Below the pieces are notes generated by a model. That model was not told the DNA's origin. It saw only the letters and a program-made list of their open reading frames with translations, and made no database searches. The position numbers and the translations under genes are program-made. Of a stretch of DNA of 64,000 nt, positions 1-9,011 are shown one piece after another. Numbering within the stretch: the first letter of the stretch is position 1; each line of letters opens with the position of its first letter. The stretch comes from CAZNOG01 sp964574635. GTDB lineage: Bacteria > Bacteroidota > Bacteroidia > Flavobacteriales_D > Cryomorphaceae. Where the stretch lies: positions 56,266 through 120,265 of the forward strand of contig CAZNOG010000010.1 of NCBI GenBank assembly GCA_964574635.1. The letters are read 5' to 3'.

Positions 1-2
1 CG

Positions 3-3000
3 AGATTCTTGGAAGGTCAAATAGGTGAAATCATTTTTGTGAAGCGCACTCTATCCACCGACGAAAGACAAAAGTTAGAAGGATATTTAGCGCACAAATG
101 GGGTTTTACATCAAAGCTCCAGTCCAGTCATCCTTATAAAGACGAAATTCCCTATGTGGGAGACGAAGTTGAGGTTACCAGCCCCGAATTGATCGTGGAG
201 GGAAATATTATCCAGAATTTGTCTAATAATAGTGTAGATGAAAACGGCCTTGAATTATTCAATACGGAACAAGAAGACCGTTTCGTTAATCTGGTTTTGA
301 CGGGTGCCGGTGAACACGCTTTCGAAAATAGTGGTGGTCCCATGCCCAGGTTTTGGAAAGTGACAGTTGATAAAGGATTGAACACCAATTCGGGATTTTC
401 TTTTAATTCTGAAATTGCCGTAGTGGGCCCGGCAGATGAAGCACAAAAACCAATTGAAATCCGTAACGGGCTATTGGTATTCAATCATCCCAATATCGAT
501 ATTACCCTTTCCTCGGGTGGTGGCGACTTTTATATTCCCTCGACAGGTGGGCTGCAATTGGAGGCTGGTCATATACGAATTCATGGTTTCGAAACAGGAA
601 TGCTCCTTTCCGGATTGATGGAAATCAATGGCGGTAACATGACTATAGGAGATACGGAGGGGATGAATAACTACATAGAATACGGTGCGGCCGGAATTCC
701 CAAGCTAAAAATTTCTGACGGTACGCTGATCGTTGGAAGCCAAATTCGCAGAGGACTTTCCAGTACCGCAGGTTCACTGGATTATCGACAAACGGGGGGA
801 GACGTGGTTATCGGTAGGTACGCGGCACCGGCGACCAACCGGGGAATGCTGGAAGTACTCAACGGCGGAAGCCGTTTTGAACACACAGGAGGTACACTTA
901 CCTTCGTACGTGGTGTAAGTCTCAATACACGGCCCTCACTTCTATTAGAACCTACCAACACTCTTGTTGGCGTCGGTTCTGAAATTTTCATCGGAAATGA
1001 AAATTCACCTACCGGCGCACAAATCCGAAATTTTGGAATTCAGAGCAATATCCCTCTTAACAACTTAACTATCCGTTCGAACAACGGTCCGAGAGCTCAT
1101 CTAATTACGCACAATCTCGAGATTGAAGGAGATTTAACCATTGAGAGCGGCGCAAGACTCAGCGGTGGTTCGAGGAAAATTATTTTGCATAGTGATCTAA
1201 TTAACAATGGATCCCTGGTTTTCGATACTGATGGAGAACTTCGCTTGGTACATACCGTATTCGGTTCCGTTTCCGGAACGGGAACTTTCCAATTATTTGA
1301 CCTTGTCCGTGTGGGGGAAGGTGGGGTGACCACCGTCGAAAAATCACTTGTTGTCGAGAATAACTTCTTGCATGAAGAAGGTGAAATGGAGTTCGATGAC
1401 AACTCTCTCACTGTTAAGGGAAATGCAACGGTAGACGGTAATTTGAGATTTAATTCCGGATCCGAAGGTTTCATACTTTCAGGATCTTCCAATCAAATTT
1501 TGACTCAATCGCAAAATTTGGGGAAAGCTGAGATCGATATTATGACAATCGACAATATATTCGGGGTTACCACACCGACAGCATATAACGAGTTTAAGAT
1601 TAATAAGGAATTGCGTATGGAGCTCGGGGTATTTTCATTGAATGGAAATTTGCTCGAATTAGGATTGGGTGCCGTGTTTACCGCAGTTACACCTTTTGGG
1701 GAAAACAATATGATCGTAACCGGTGGTAGTCTTGCGAATACCGGTTTGAAACTGAACATTCCGGCAAATACTATCGACGATATTTTCATTCCGGTGGGTA
1801 TCGAGAGGTATTTGCCGATCAACCTCGATTTTGCACAACCCGGTTTTAGCAGTGGTACCCAAGATTGCTCTTTTCTTATGCGTTTGACGGAAGGTGTCGT
1901 AGGAGTGATTACGGATGAGTCTGATGAAAATAACGTATTGGGCATGTTTCTTTCCATGGAAGGAAACAACGTCGGAGATAATTTGCGATTTGATTTGAAA
2001 ATGACCTACCACGATTTATACGTTAATTATGTGTATCCATACACGGAAGAAGATTATATACCTGCCAGGATATTGGCGGACAACACCTCGGTGAATAAAT
2101 TTGACGCTGAGCTAGTGGATACGGAGAACAATATCATTACATTTCCTATTGTTGGAGATATCGATGGAGATTATTTTGCGGGAATCGATGAGGCCATACC
2201 CAATACGATACCCGTGTATGAGACAACAGGATCCGGTCCTGTCGCAGCGCCTATTTATGTACCTCTTCCTCCTGGCGGTGCCCCTTCGGGTGCCGTAGTT
2301 ATCGTTAATACCGGTCATACCGTGTTTTTCAGTGAAGAAGGAGTGAATTTTTATCGTACGGTATTGGAGGAGGGGGCTACGATAGTCATTCCCAATACCG
2401 GCTTGCACCGTCTGGGTCGCGTAACAGGAAAGGGAACGATCGAATTGCAAAATACCGGTCTTCTGCCTTCGGGTAATTATACCGATTTCTTTGGCTGTGA
2501 TGGCGGGAAGTTGAAATTCAATGCTATTTCCAAAGACTATGAGATTTTATCCAATATGCCTCCAATCAAAGAGGTTACCATATCAGGCACTAGTAACAGG
2601 GAGTTGACAATTGCAAACAGTGCGGTGAATATTTGCGACAACTTATTTATACAAAGTTCGGGTTCAGGAAATGCAGTGTACGTTCGGGCTTCTAATTCGG
2701 CTGTCCTTACCGTGAATGGTGATGTTATCGTCAGCGGAGGATTATTGGACCTGCGTCAAGGCGAAACTCTTGTAAAAGGGGATCTAATCATATCCAATGG
2801 GGAGTCGCCAAGCAGTGGAATGGTCACATCGGGAAATGATGGGAAACTCACAATCGAAGGAGATCTGGAAATCGGTGGTCGTGGTATGAACCTGGGCACG
2901 GTGTTTCGCGAAACGCACGTCCATGGTAATGTGTCCAAAACCACTAATCCGTCCGCTGGTTCCATTCAAGGCGGAACCAACGGTGCGAAACTCGTCTTCA

Positions 3001-4307
3001 ATGTTACTGAGGATGAAACACCGGTTCAACAAACCATCACGGGAGATTTCACGGGAATGCACGATATCCCGACAATGGAGCTCGATAATCCCGAAGGCCT
3101 GCTTCTGGATGGTAACGTTGATATATCCGAGAACTTGATCCTAACGGATGGGAAAATTTTCACTTCCGCGGATAAAATACTGAAACTGACGAATCAGTCG
3201 GCAGTGATTGATCGAACACCTAGCCTCTCAACGGCCTATATTGACGGACCGATGCAATGGGCCCTGTCTTCATCAACGGGTACAAACGCTGATAGGGTTT
3301 TTCCTGTAGGAAAGGATGATCGATATCGGCCGCTTACCGTTTCTGCTCGAAGCGCCGCCCGTACGTGGGAGGTTGAATACACGGATACTTCGGCCCGAAT
3401 CGTTCCCGAAATCGTGTCCATGGATTTGGAAGAAGTAATGCCTGCTCTCCAAACAATTAGTGTCCAAGAGTTTTGGCGCGTGGAAACCGATGCCGGAAGT
3501 ACGACTGCCAGAATTGGTCTGAGTTGGGGTGACAATTCTGCGGTTTCCGAGAATACCGCCGACCAAAGTAAACTCGTGATTCTCGCATATAACAGTAACA
3601 ACGAACTTTGGGAAAGCCATGGTGGAAGCAATTTCTCGTACAATGAAGCGACCAACTTCGGTACTTTCAGAAGCGAGGTTGCCAAACCCATCAGCTTCAG
3701 TCGACGTTATCTTACTATCGGCTCCACCGACGGCATGGTCAACCCCCTCCCCGTCGGGTGGTTGTACTTCAAAGGAGAGAACCGAGGGCCCGACCACCTC
3801 TTGACCTGGGCCACGGCCACGGAAACCAACAACGACTTTTTCGAGCTGGAGCGGTCCATCGACGGACGCTCATGGGAGTTCGTGACGCGGGTGACCGGCG
3901 CGGGGCACAGCACCTCCGAGCGCTTGTATTCCTACACCGATTACGGAGCGCCTTTCGGAACGGTGTACTACCGACTCCGTCAAGTGGACTTCAACGGCAG
4001 CAAAAATTATGCTCCACAAATCGTCAGCCTCTACAAAGCATTGCCGGAAGGAACCTTCGACATGGTCCTCTATCCCAACCCCACGCGCTTGGGTAGGTTC
4101 AACTTCCGCATGTCCCTAACCAAAGACGCGGTAGTGGAAGTGTCCGTTTCCGACCTGTCGGGAGCACGACTCATGCACGAATACGTGCAAGTGGACGGAG
4201 CGGGCGTGTCCTCACCAGTGGATATCCAACTCAAACCGGGTATTTACCTCGTGTCGGTCATCGCCGATGCGAAACTGATTTCCAAACCTCTGGTGGTGAC
4301 GGAGTAG
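3..4307 (+). CDS. Large secreted protein with T9SS type A sorting domain (5' truncated)
   Basis: The reading frame is open to the left edge, so this is the C-terminal part (more than 1,430 residues) of a larger gene. The first ~50 residues match the end of a LamG/concanavalin-like module (LSTDERQKLEGYLAHKWG). The long middle is Gly/Asn/Thr-rich with many short beta-strand-like segments, as in surface adhesins. Near residues 1245-1340 comes a module often seen before sorting domains (WATATETNNDFFELERS ... YYRLRQVDFNG). The last ~80 residues are a T9SS type A sorting domain (LYPNPT ... GIYLVSV). The inferred role is a cell-surface or secreted adhesin exported by the Por secretion system. The passenger is AT-rich, whereas the DNA from about 3,720 on is GC-rich like the rest of the window. 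Specific ligand or enzyme activity cannot be read. Confidence 0.85.
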   Translation, partial: RFLEGQIGEIIFVKRTLSTDERQKLEGYLAHKWGFTSKLQSSHPYKDEIPYVGDEVEVTSPELIVEGNIIQNLSNNSVDENGLELFNTEQEDRFVNLVLTGAGEHAFENSGGPMPRFWKVTVDKGLNTNSGFSFNSEIAVVGPADEAQKPIEIRNGLLVFNHPNIDITLSSGGGDFYIPSTGGLQLEAGHIRIHGFETGMLLSGLMEINGGNMTIGDTEGMNNYIEYGAAGIPKLKISDGTLIVGSQIRRGLSSTAGSLDYRQTGGDVVIGRYAAPATNRGMLEVLNGGSRFEHTGGTLTFVRGVSLNTRPSLLLEPTNTLVGVGSEIFIGNENSPTGAQIRNFGIQSNIPLNNLTIRSNNGPRAHLITHNLEIEGDLTIESGARLSGGSRKIILHSDLINNGSLVFDTDGELRLVHTVFGSVSGTGTFQLFDLVRVGEGGVTTVEKSLVVENNFLHEEGEMEFDDNSLTVKGNATVDGNLRFNSGSEGFILSGSSNQILTQSQNLGKAEIDIMTIDNIFGVTTPTAYNEFKINKELRMELGVFSLNGNLLELGLGAVFTAVTPFGENNMIVTGGSLANTGLKLNIPANTIDDIFIPVGIERYLPINLDFAQPGFSSGTQDCSFLMRLTEGVVGVITDESDENNVLGMFLSMEGNNVGDNLRFDLKMTYHDLYVNYVYPYTEEDYIPARILADNTSVNKFDAELVDTENNIITFPIVGDIDGDYFAGIDEAIPNTIPVYETTGSGPVAAPIYVPLPPGGAPSGAVVIVNTGHTVFFSEEGVNFYRTVLEEGATIVIPNTGLHRLGRVTGKGTIELQNTGLLPSGNYTDFFGCDGGKLKFNAISKDYEILSNMPPIKEVTISGTSNRELTIANSAVNICDNLFIQSSGSGNAVYVRASNSAVLTVNGDVIVSGGLLDLRQGETLVKGDLIISNGESPSSGMVTSGNDGKLTIEGDLEIGGRGMNLGTVFRETHVHGNVSKTTNPSAGSIQGGTNGAKLVFNVTEDETPVQQTITGDFTGMHDIPTMELDNPEGLLLDGNVDISENLILTDGKIFTSADKILKLTNQSAVIDRTPSLSTAYIDGPMQWALSSSTGTNADRVFPVGKDDRYRPLTVSARSAARTWEVEYTDTSARIVPEIVSMDLEEVMPALQTISVQEFWRVETDAGSTTARIGLSWGDNSAVSENTADQSKLVILAYNSNNELWESHGGSNFSYNEATNFGTFRSEVAKPISFSRRYLTIGSTDGMVNPLPVGWLYFKGENRGPDHLLTWATATETNNDFFELERSIDGRSWEFVTRVTGAGHSTSERLYSYTDYGAPFGTVYYRLRQVDFNGSKNYAPQIVSLYKALPEGTFDMVLYPNPTRLGRFNFRMSLTKDAVVEVSVSDLSGARLMHEYVQVDGAGVSSPVDIQLKPGIYLVSVIADAKLISKPLVVTE

Positions 4308-4360
4308 AGAGGAGGTAGAGGAAGTTGAGAAGGTAGAGGAGGTGAAGGAAGTTGTGGAGG
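4301..4360. repeat. Polypurine tract with short imperfect direct repeats
   Basis: Directly after the stop codon of the T9SS gene the + strand is almost pure purine plus T, with repeated words such as GGTAGAGGA and GGAAGTTG. It is a simple-sequence tract between the T9SS gene and a gene on the other strand. No terminator hairpin was seen in it. Confidence 0.5.
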
Positions 4361-4533
4361 TGGGTTTGAGTTGATGGGGGGCATGTGACTCAGGCCAAGC
4401 GGCGATGTACCTGGACCGGCTATTGACGTATTCCGGTTCGCCACATCGTTGGGAGGCAAGGGCGGAAAGGCACTGCATGAACATCATTGCGAGGGCTTTG
4501 CCCAAAGCAAACTGATTCGTCGTAATCCGTAAT

Positions 4534-4929
4534 TCACTTCCCGACCGCCGCGCTGTCGTAAACCGTGGCCGCAAACTCTTCCATCCGAACGATCAGGCCC
4601 TTATCCACCGTGTACACCTGCACCCACTCCTGCTTCAACTCACGGCCGGACCGATTGGTGCGCTGGTGCTCACTCCCCAACACCACCACGGTGTCGCCCT
4701 GTACCACGTATTGCCGATGCTCGAAAGCCAGGATTTCCGTGCGCTCCAATATGTTGCTGAAAAAAGCGCGGACTTCCTCCCGACCCCGAAAGCCGGAGCG
4801 GGGGATGACGTGCGTGCCGTGGTAAATCCACTCGCTGTCCTCGGATACGGTTCTCAAAATGCCGTCCACGTCGCCGGCACCGAAGGCCTCGAACATCTCG
4901 TCAACTACTTTTCTTGGATTGGAGGTCAT
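4534..4929 (-). CDS. SnoaL-like / NTF2-fold family protein
   Basis: A 131-residue single-domain protein with the layout of the SnoaL/ketosteroid isomerase-like (NTF2) fold: an N-terminal helix (VVDEMFEAFGAGDVDGIL), a Trp-containing turn (SEDSEWIYHG), a helix with FFSNI, then three long strands (VVVLGSEHQRTN, LKQEWVQVYTV, GLIVRMEEFAATVYD). Members are small enzymes or ligand-binding proteins of very diverse function, so no substrate is assigned. There is no signal peptide, so it should be cytoplasmic. It stands alone, convergent with the T9SS gene and divergent from the DUF748 gene. Confidence 0.75.
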   Translation of the reverse strand: MTSNPRKVVDEMFEAFGAGDVDGILRTVSEDSEWIYHGTHVIPRSGFRGREEVRAFFSNILERTEILAFEHRQYVVQGDTVVVLGSEHQRTNRSGRELKQEWVQVYTVDKGLIVRMEEFAATVYDSAAVGK

Positions 4930-5161
4930 GTCTTTGGGTTTGGGTTCAACGCAAATTACTCATTACCTCAACAATGTTTGGGGAGAAATGATCGCGATCA
5001 TCCTCCGCCCGTGTCCCGCGCTCGAAACCCGAGTTCCCGAGAACCAATTTCCGACCAACCGTGTTATAGGAAATCGTCACGAAGCAAGTCACGCCCACGC
5101 TCGCTCAATCCGTAAATGCACAAAGGATTCGAGTCCGCGGTCAAGATCAAAAACGCAATAC

Positions 5162-6289
5162 ATGGAACGGAAACAACGAAAGGGACTCTCGAAATTTTGG
5201 AAAACGGTCATCGTCGTGGCCGTGGTCCTGGTCGCGGTGCGCCTCGCCCTTCCTTACTTGGTGCTGCATTTCGCCAATAAAAACCTCCAAAACCTCGAAG
5301 GGTACTCCGGACATATCGACGACGTGGACCTGGCGCTCATCAAAGGGGAGTACCTGATCAAATCCTTCTTCATCGACAAAGTGGATTCGGCTTCCGGAGA
5401 GCACGTCCCCTTCGTGGCGGCGGACCGCGTGGGCTTTTCCCTCCACTGGAACGCCCTGCTGCACGGAAAGATCAAGGGGGAGGTCTACGCCGAAAACCCC
5501 ATGGTGCGCTTCACCAAAGAGAAGGCCGAACCGCAGGAAATCAGTCAAGACACGGCGAGCTTCCGGGAGGTGCTGGAAAACTTCATGCCCTTGCAGATCA
5601 ACCGCGTGGAAATCGTCAACGGCAATATCCAGTACCGGGATCCCGGCGCACAACCGCCGGTGGATCTGCGAGTCACCAACCTCTACGTCACCATGGAGAA
5701 CCTGTCGAACGTGAAAAACGATACCGCCGTCCTGCCATCCTCGGTAGTGGCTTCGGCCAACGTGTACGGCGGGTCCTTCGACTTGAACTTGCGCATGGAT
5801 CTGCTGAAGGAACACCCCACCTTCGACCTGACCGTCGAAGTGAAAAACACCGACTTGACCAAGTTCAACGACTACTTCGAAGCCTACGGGAAATTCGACG
5901 TAAATCGAGGAACCTTCGGGATGTACAGCGAAGCGGCGGGGCAGGACGGACGCTTTACCGGCTACGTCAAGCCCTTCATCCACGATTTGGACGTAGTTTC
6001 CAAGGAGGACAGGGACAAAAACGCCCTTCGCAAGGTGTGGGAAGGCGTGGTGGGAGCGGCGGGGACCATCTTCCGCAACCAGGCGAAAGACCAAATCGCC
6101 ACCAAGGTACCGCTGGAAGGAGAGTTTGAAAACACCTCCGTTAGCACCCTCGAGGCCGTGTGGGTCTTGCTCAGGAATGCCTTCATTCAGGCTTTGCTGC
6201 CGGCGGTCGATCACGAAATCGATTTGTCTTCCGTCGACGGAGATGGCGGTGGCGGAATCTTCGACGTCGAGCAGGGTGGGGAAGAGTGA
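5162..6289 (+). CDS. DUF748 / AsmA-like membrane-anchored protein
   Basis: A 375-residue protein with a basic N-terminus (MERKQRKGLSKFWK), one membrane segment (residues ~14-33) and a long periplasmic beta-rich region. The middle (NGNIQYRD, VDLRVTNLYVTMENL, ASANVYGGSFDLNLRMDL) and the C-terminal block (VEVKNTDLTKFNDYF ... NRGTFGMYSEAAGQDGRFTGYVKPF) match DUF748, a relative of AsmA-type proteins linked to envelope lipid transport or outer-membrane homeostasis. The ATG at 5162 was chosen because it precedes the positively charged signal-anchor; the frame is open further upstream but codes for nothing plausible. The C-terminus ends in a Gly-Gly-Glu-rich tail. Confidence 0.8.
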   Translation: MERKQRKGLSKFWKTVIVVAVVLVAVRLALPYLVLHFANKNLQNLEGYSGHIDDVDLALIKGEYLIKSFFIDKVDSASGEHVPFVAADRVGFSLHWNALLHGKIKGEVYAENPMVRFTKEKAEPQEISQDTASFREVLENFMPLQINRVEIVNGNIQYRDPGAQPPVDLRVTNLYVTMENLSNVKNDTAVLPSSVVASANVYGGSFDLNLRMDLLKEHPTFDLTVEVKNTDLTKFNDYFEAYGKFDVNRGTFGMYSEAAGQDGRFTGYVKPFIHDLDVVSKEDRDKNALRKVWEGVVGAAGTIFRNQAKDQIATKVPLEGEFENTSVSTLEAVWVLLRNAFIQALLPAVDHEIDLSSVDGDGGGGIFDVEQGGEE

Positions 6290-6619
6290 GACCCAAAACC
6301 TCGGAATGAGTCCCGACATTATACCGAACACCGGTTCTTAATGTAGGGTCGGTAGGTTTTTCTTCCCTCCGCGGGTGCCGTCGACTGCTCCTCCGTGCCG
6401 CATTTTCGGTTTTCTTGGCCCCGGCCGCATGCCGTTTTCAAAGGGTTTTGCCCTCTGTGTCCCACTGATTTAGGGGCTTTTTCATTTTGTTACGTTTTTG
6501 TTACGCCCGGAATTCGTCGCCGAGGAAAGCGTGCAATAGTTTTGGCGCGGCTCGATGGATGAAAAGCTTGAAAGTCAACCGAACCATCCGACGATCCATT
6601 CACTTCAAAAACCAATACA
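6290..6619. other. Intergenic, no gene seen
   Basis: About 330 bp between the DUF748 gene and the next T9SS gene. It contains T-rich patches around 6480-6505, but no convincing hairpin, -7 box or coding frame could be supported. Confidence 0.5.
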
Positions 6620-8095
6620 ATGAGAAAGCTTTCCTCGCTTTTCGCCCTGATCCTTGCATTTGCAACAAGCGGTTATGGCCAAAACAACGATCTGCCGGAG
6701 CTTCACCGGCCCGCCACCGACCTGTGGCACCACAGTCACCATTTGCCCACACGCGGACCCGACTATCGGGTTCCACAGAGGTTCGATGGTTCTTCTCCAA
6801 AGTCCCATTCCGGAATCCAAGACCTCCAATCGAGATTGACAGGTTTCATCACCTATGTGTACGACCAGACCGATTACTCGTTTTTGGGCGAAGAGGCCAC
6901 CTACCATTGGGCGGAGGGTCGCAACCAAGAGGATATCGACTTGGTTCTGGTCTATCGTTTGGCACCGGATTATCCTTTCACGCCCTTGAATACACCCGGG
7001 TTCAACACAACCAATTTCACGGCGGCAGACACCATGACGGGAACCTATTTCGACGGCGTCAGCTATGTGGATTACATAGTGACTTATGCATTCGACGACA
7101 ACGGGTATCCTGCGGAAGTAATCACCTTGAAAAACCCGGATTCCGAATGGCACAACTTCGAGTGGTCACTTTACGAATTCGATGAGAACGGAAACAATAT
7201 AGGCACAACCTACCACGTCGGCGGTGAACCGGATGAATGGGTGCCCGTCAGGACTTGGGTATACAATTACGACGACCAAAACCATTTGGTGAGTTTTCAA
7301 GTTACCGCATGGGACGTCGATACCGAAGAATGGTACGATTTTTCTCGATTTAACATGGATTTCGAAGACGGTTTGTGGGTGACGGATACGCGAGAGCAGT
7401 TTATAGACGGGGAATGGGTGTACACCGATCGATGGCTCCTCGACTACGACGATAACGACAACATCACTTCCTACACCTCCCTTGTTTGGTCCGGTGACCA
7501 ATGGGTGAACACCACCAAATTGTCCTATCAATACGATGCTTCCGGCGATCAAACTTCTCGGATTACCTACACCTGGGCAGACGATCAGTGGCTGGAAGTC
7601 GGCGTGTCCACCTTTGAATACGACGACGACCATCACTGCATCACCGCCGAGATGGAATGGTGGAATCCCGATTCCGCCAGTGTTCAGAAATACATGAAGT
7701 TTTATTACTCCTACACGGATCTCGGGCATTTTGAAGAAGTCTATTCCGAATCGTGGAACGGAACCGAATACAAGCCCATGTTATTCGCCGATGCGAAAGT
7801 CACCTTGTTTTACGAAGATTTTGAAACGGGCACGGAAGATCGGGAGTTGAAGCCCGCAGACATCGAACTGTACCCCAACCCCGCGTCGGACCGCATGCAC
7901 GTAAAACTCCGCGATGGCCTCATCAATCGCATTCGCGTATTCGACATCACCGGCAAGGTGGTGTACGAAACCAAGGGCGATTTCGTCTTTCAGGAGGCCA
8001 CCATACCCGTCGGCCAACTCCACCGCGGCATCTACGTCCTCGAAGTGAGCAGCGGAGCCCATACGGGATCGAAGTCCTTCGTGGTGAGTCGGTAA
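6620..8095 (+). CDS. Secreted repeat protein with T9SS type A sorting domain
   Basis: A 491-residue protein with a Sec signal peptide (~20 residues, ending SGYGQ). The central part (residues ~150-380) is a series of roughly 40-residue units built on Tyr/Asp/Asn signatures such as YEFDENGNN, YNYDDQNHL, LDYDDNDNI, YQYDASGDQ and FEYDDDHH, each followed by a strand with Trp (VWSGDQWVN, TWADDQWLE). This resembles YD/RHS-like beta repeats. The C-terminus (IELYPNPASDRMHVKL ... GIYVLEVSS) is a T9SS type A sorting domain, so the protein should be exported to the cell surface. Ligand or activity is unknown. A strong intrinsic terminator follows at 8161. Confidence 0.85.
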   Translation: MRKLSSLFALILAFATSGYGQNNDLPELHRPATDLWHHSHHLPTRGPDYRVPQRFDGSSPKSHSGIQDLQSRLTGFITYVYDQTDYSFLGEEATYHWAEGRNQEDIDLVLVYRLAPDYPFTPLNTPGFNTTNFTAADTMTGTYFDGVSYVDYIVTYAFDDNGYPAEVITLKNPDSEWHNFEWSLYEFDENGNNIGTTYHVGGEPDEWVPVRTWVYNYDDQNHLVSFQVTAWDVDTEEWYDFSRFNMDFEDGLWVTDTREQFIDGEWVYTDRWLLDYDDNDNITSYTSLVWSGDQWVNTTKLSYQYDASGDQTSRITYTWADDQWLEVGVSTFEYDDDHHCITAEMEWWNPDSASVQKYMKFYYSYTDLGHFEEVYSESWNGTEYKPMLFADAKVTLFYEDFETGTEDRELKPADIELYPNPASDRMHVKLRDGLINRIRVFDITGKVVYETKGDFVFQEATIPVGQLHRGIYVLEVSSGAHTGSKSFVVSR

Positions 8096-8160
8096 ACCCA
8101 TCCCCGAGGAGGGCGTCGGCCGTCAGCGAAACCGCGATTCGGCAAGGTGTCCCTCAAATG

Positions 8161-8197
8161 AGCAGCCGCTTCGAATGGAAGGCGGCTGCTTTTTTAT
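8161..8197 (+). terminator. Rho-independent terminator after the T9SS gene
   Basis: Perfect 9-bp inverted repeat AGCAGCCGC / GCGGCTGCT with a 12-nt loop, followed by TTTTTTATT. It lies 65 bp past the stop of the upstream gene. Confidence 0.85.
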
Positions 8198-8255
8198 TGG
8201 GGATGTCGCGATGCGATTCGAGCGAAAAAGCGAAGGGCGGAGAGGTAGGGGGTGA

Positions 8256-8270
8256 GGGTTTTTGTGGGTG
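8256..8270 (+). repeat. Dispersed 15-bp motif, copy A (G-quadruplex-prone)
   Basis: Exact GGGTTTTTGTGGGTG. In this copy the flanks add G-runs (8248-8252 and 8276-8279), so four runs of three or more G with loops of 3, 7 and 7 nt satisfy a G-quadruplex pattern. Confidence 0.6.
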
Positions 8271-8594
8271 TGGCTGGGGAGGGAAGCTAATGACCCTCGG
8301 GCGCAAACGACTTTTGGCATCGAATTGAAGTCGGGGGATCGGGCGTGGGAACCGGGGCGCGAGCTTCAATCCCTTCCGTCTTCTGGCTCAGCGCATTCGA
8401 CCTAGCGGTTGAGGAAGTCCCATGTATTGATATCGCTTACCGAGCATTCCGGGTGAAGGCGGTTAAGGCGTTAGCGCTTCCGAGAAGGCGCATCACCGCA
8501 TCGGCTTGTCGATTTCGGTTGGGTCAAAATGCAGGCTTTGATTCATTTTAACTCCCACTTCCGGGCGCAAAAAGGTGTCGATACCGAATGGGAT

Positions 8595-8613
8595 TTGGGG
8601 TAAAATACCCCAA
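8595..8613. repeat. Perfect inverted repeat TTGGGGTA-AAA-TACCCCAA
   Basis: Two 8-bp arms with a 3-bp centre, no T-run after it. It is more like a protein-binding palindrome than a terminator. It lies about 400 bp upstream of ssb and 70 bp before the 10-bp tandem array. Confidence 0.55.
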
Positions 8614-8680
8614 TATGCGGAATTTTTCTTGCGATTCTTGAAAAGCCAACAAAACAGAAACCCCTATCAATATTGGGTAT

Positions 8681-8730
8681 ATACGGTTATAACCATTTAT
8701 AACCGTTTATAAACGATTATACTCGTTTAC
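8681..8730. repeat. Five degenerate 10-bp tandem units (helically phased)
   Basis: Consecutive units ATACGGTTAT, AACCATTTAT, AACCGTTTAT, AAACGATTAT and ACTCGTTTAC share a core close to AACCGTTTAT. The period of 10 bp puts each core on the same face of the helix. The tract is strongly AT-rich compared with its surroundings. Confidence 0.6.
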
Positions 8731-9011
8731 GGCACGGGTAAATTCAAACGGCGTGCTGAACTTTGGCCAAACGAAGGGTGGAACCCGCAGAAAACGGGCC
8801 GCACTTCGGAGGGAGACACGCCACGCGGTGCTTCCCGAAACACCACCGGCGACGTCCGCGTCGCGACCGCAGATTACCCCTTAAACCAGGATGCATGGCG
8901 GAATGTGCATCGCGATCCCATTCATGAGATTGAAAAAGAAATTCCATACGTGAAATCCGAAACTTCTGACAACCAATATGCGACAATGTTTCGGAGAATT
9001 AAAACCAATCA

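Larger units (their letters stand above)
8198..9011. other. Long intergenic region upstream of ssb
   Basis: More than 800 bp without a convincing gene. It holds one copy of the dispersed 15-bp motif (8256-8270), a perfect inverted repeat (8595-8613) and a phased 10-bp tandem repeat (8681-8730). Short open frames here lack any recognisable protein pattern and are best treated as chance. Confidence 0.55.

Noticed and set aside
4859..5161. Upstream extension of the DUF748 reading frame
   Set aside because: The extra ~100 residues overlap the 5' end of the gene on the other strand and precede an obvious signal-anchor start at 5162.
5147..6331. 394-codon minus-strand frame opposite the DUF748 gene
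   Set aside because: Composition is typical of antisense frames and it begins beyond the real gene's stop; the + strand has a signal anchor and DUF748 pattern.
8681..8730. CRISPR array
   Set aside because: Units are 10 bp with no spacers and no cas genes occur in the window.
8744..8986. 80-codon minus-strand frame upstream of ssb
   Set aside because: Cys/Arg-rich without hydrophobic pattern, no start signal, located in the repeat-bearing intergenic region.
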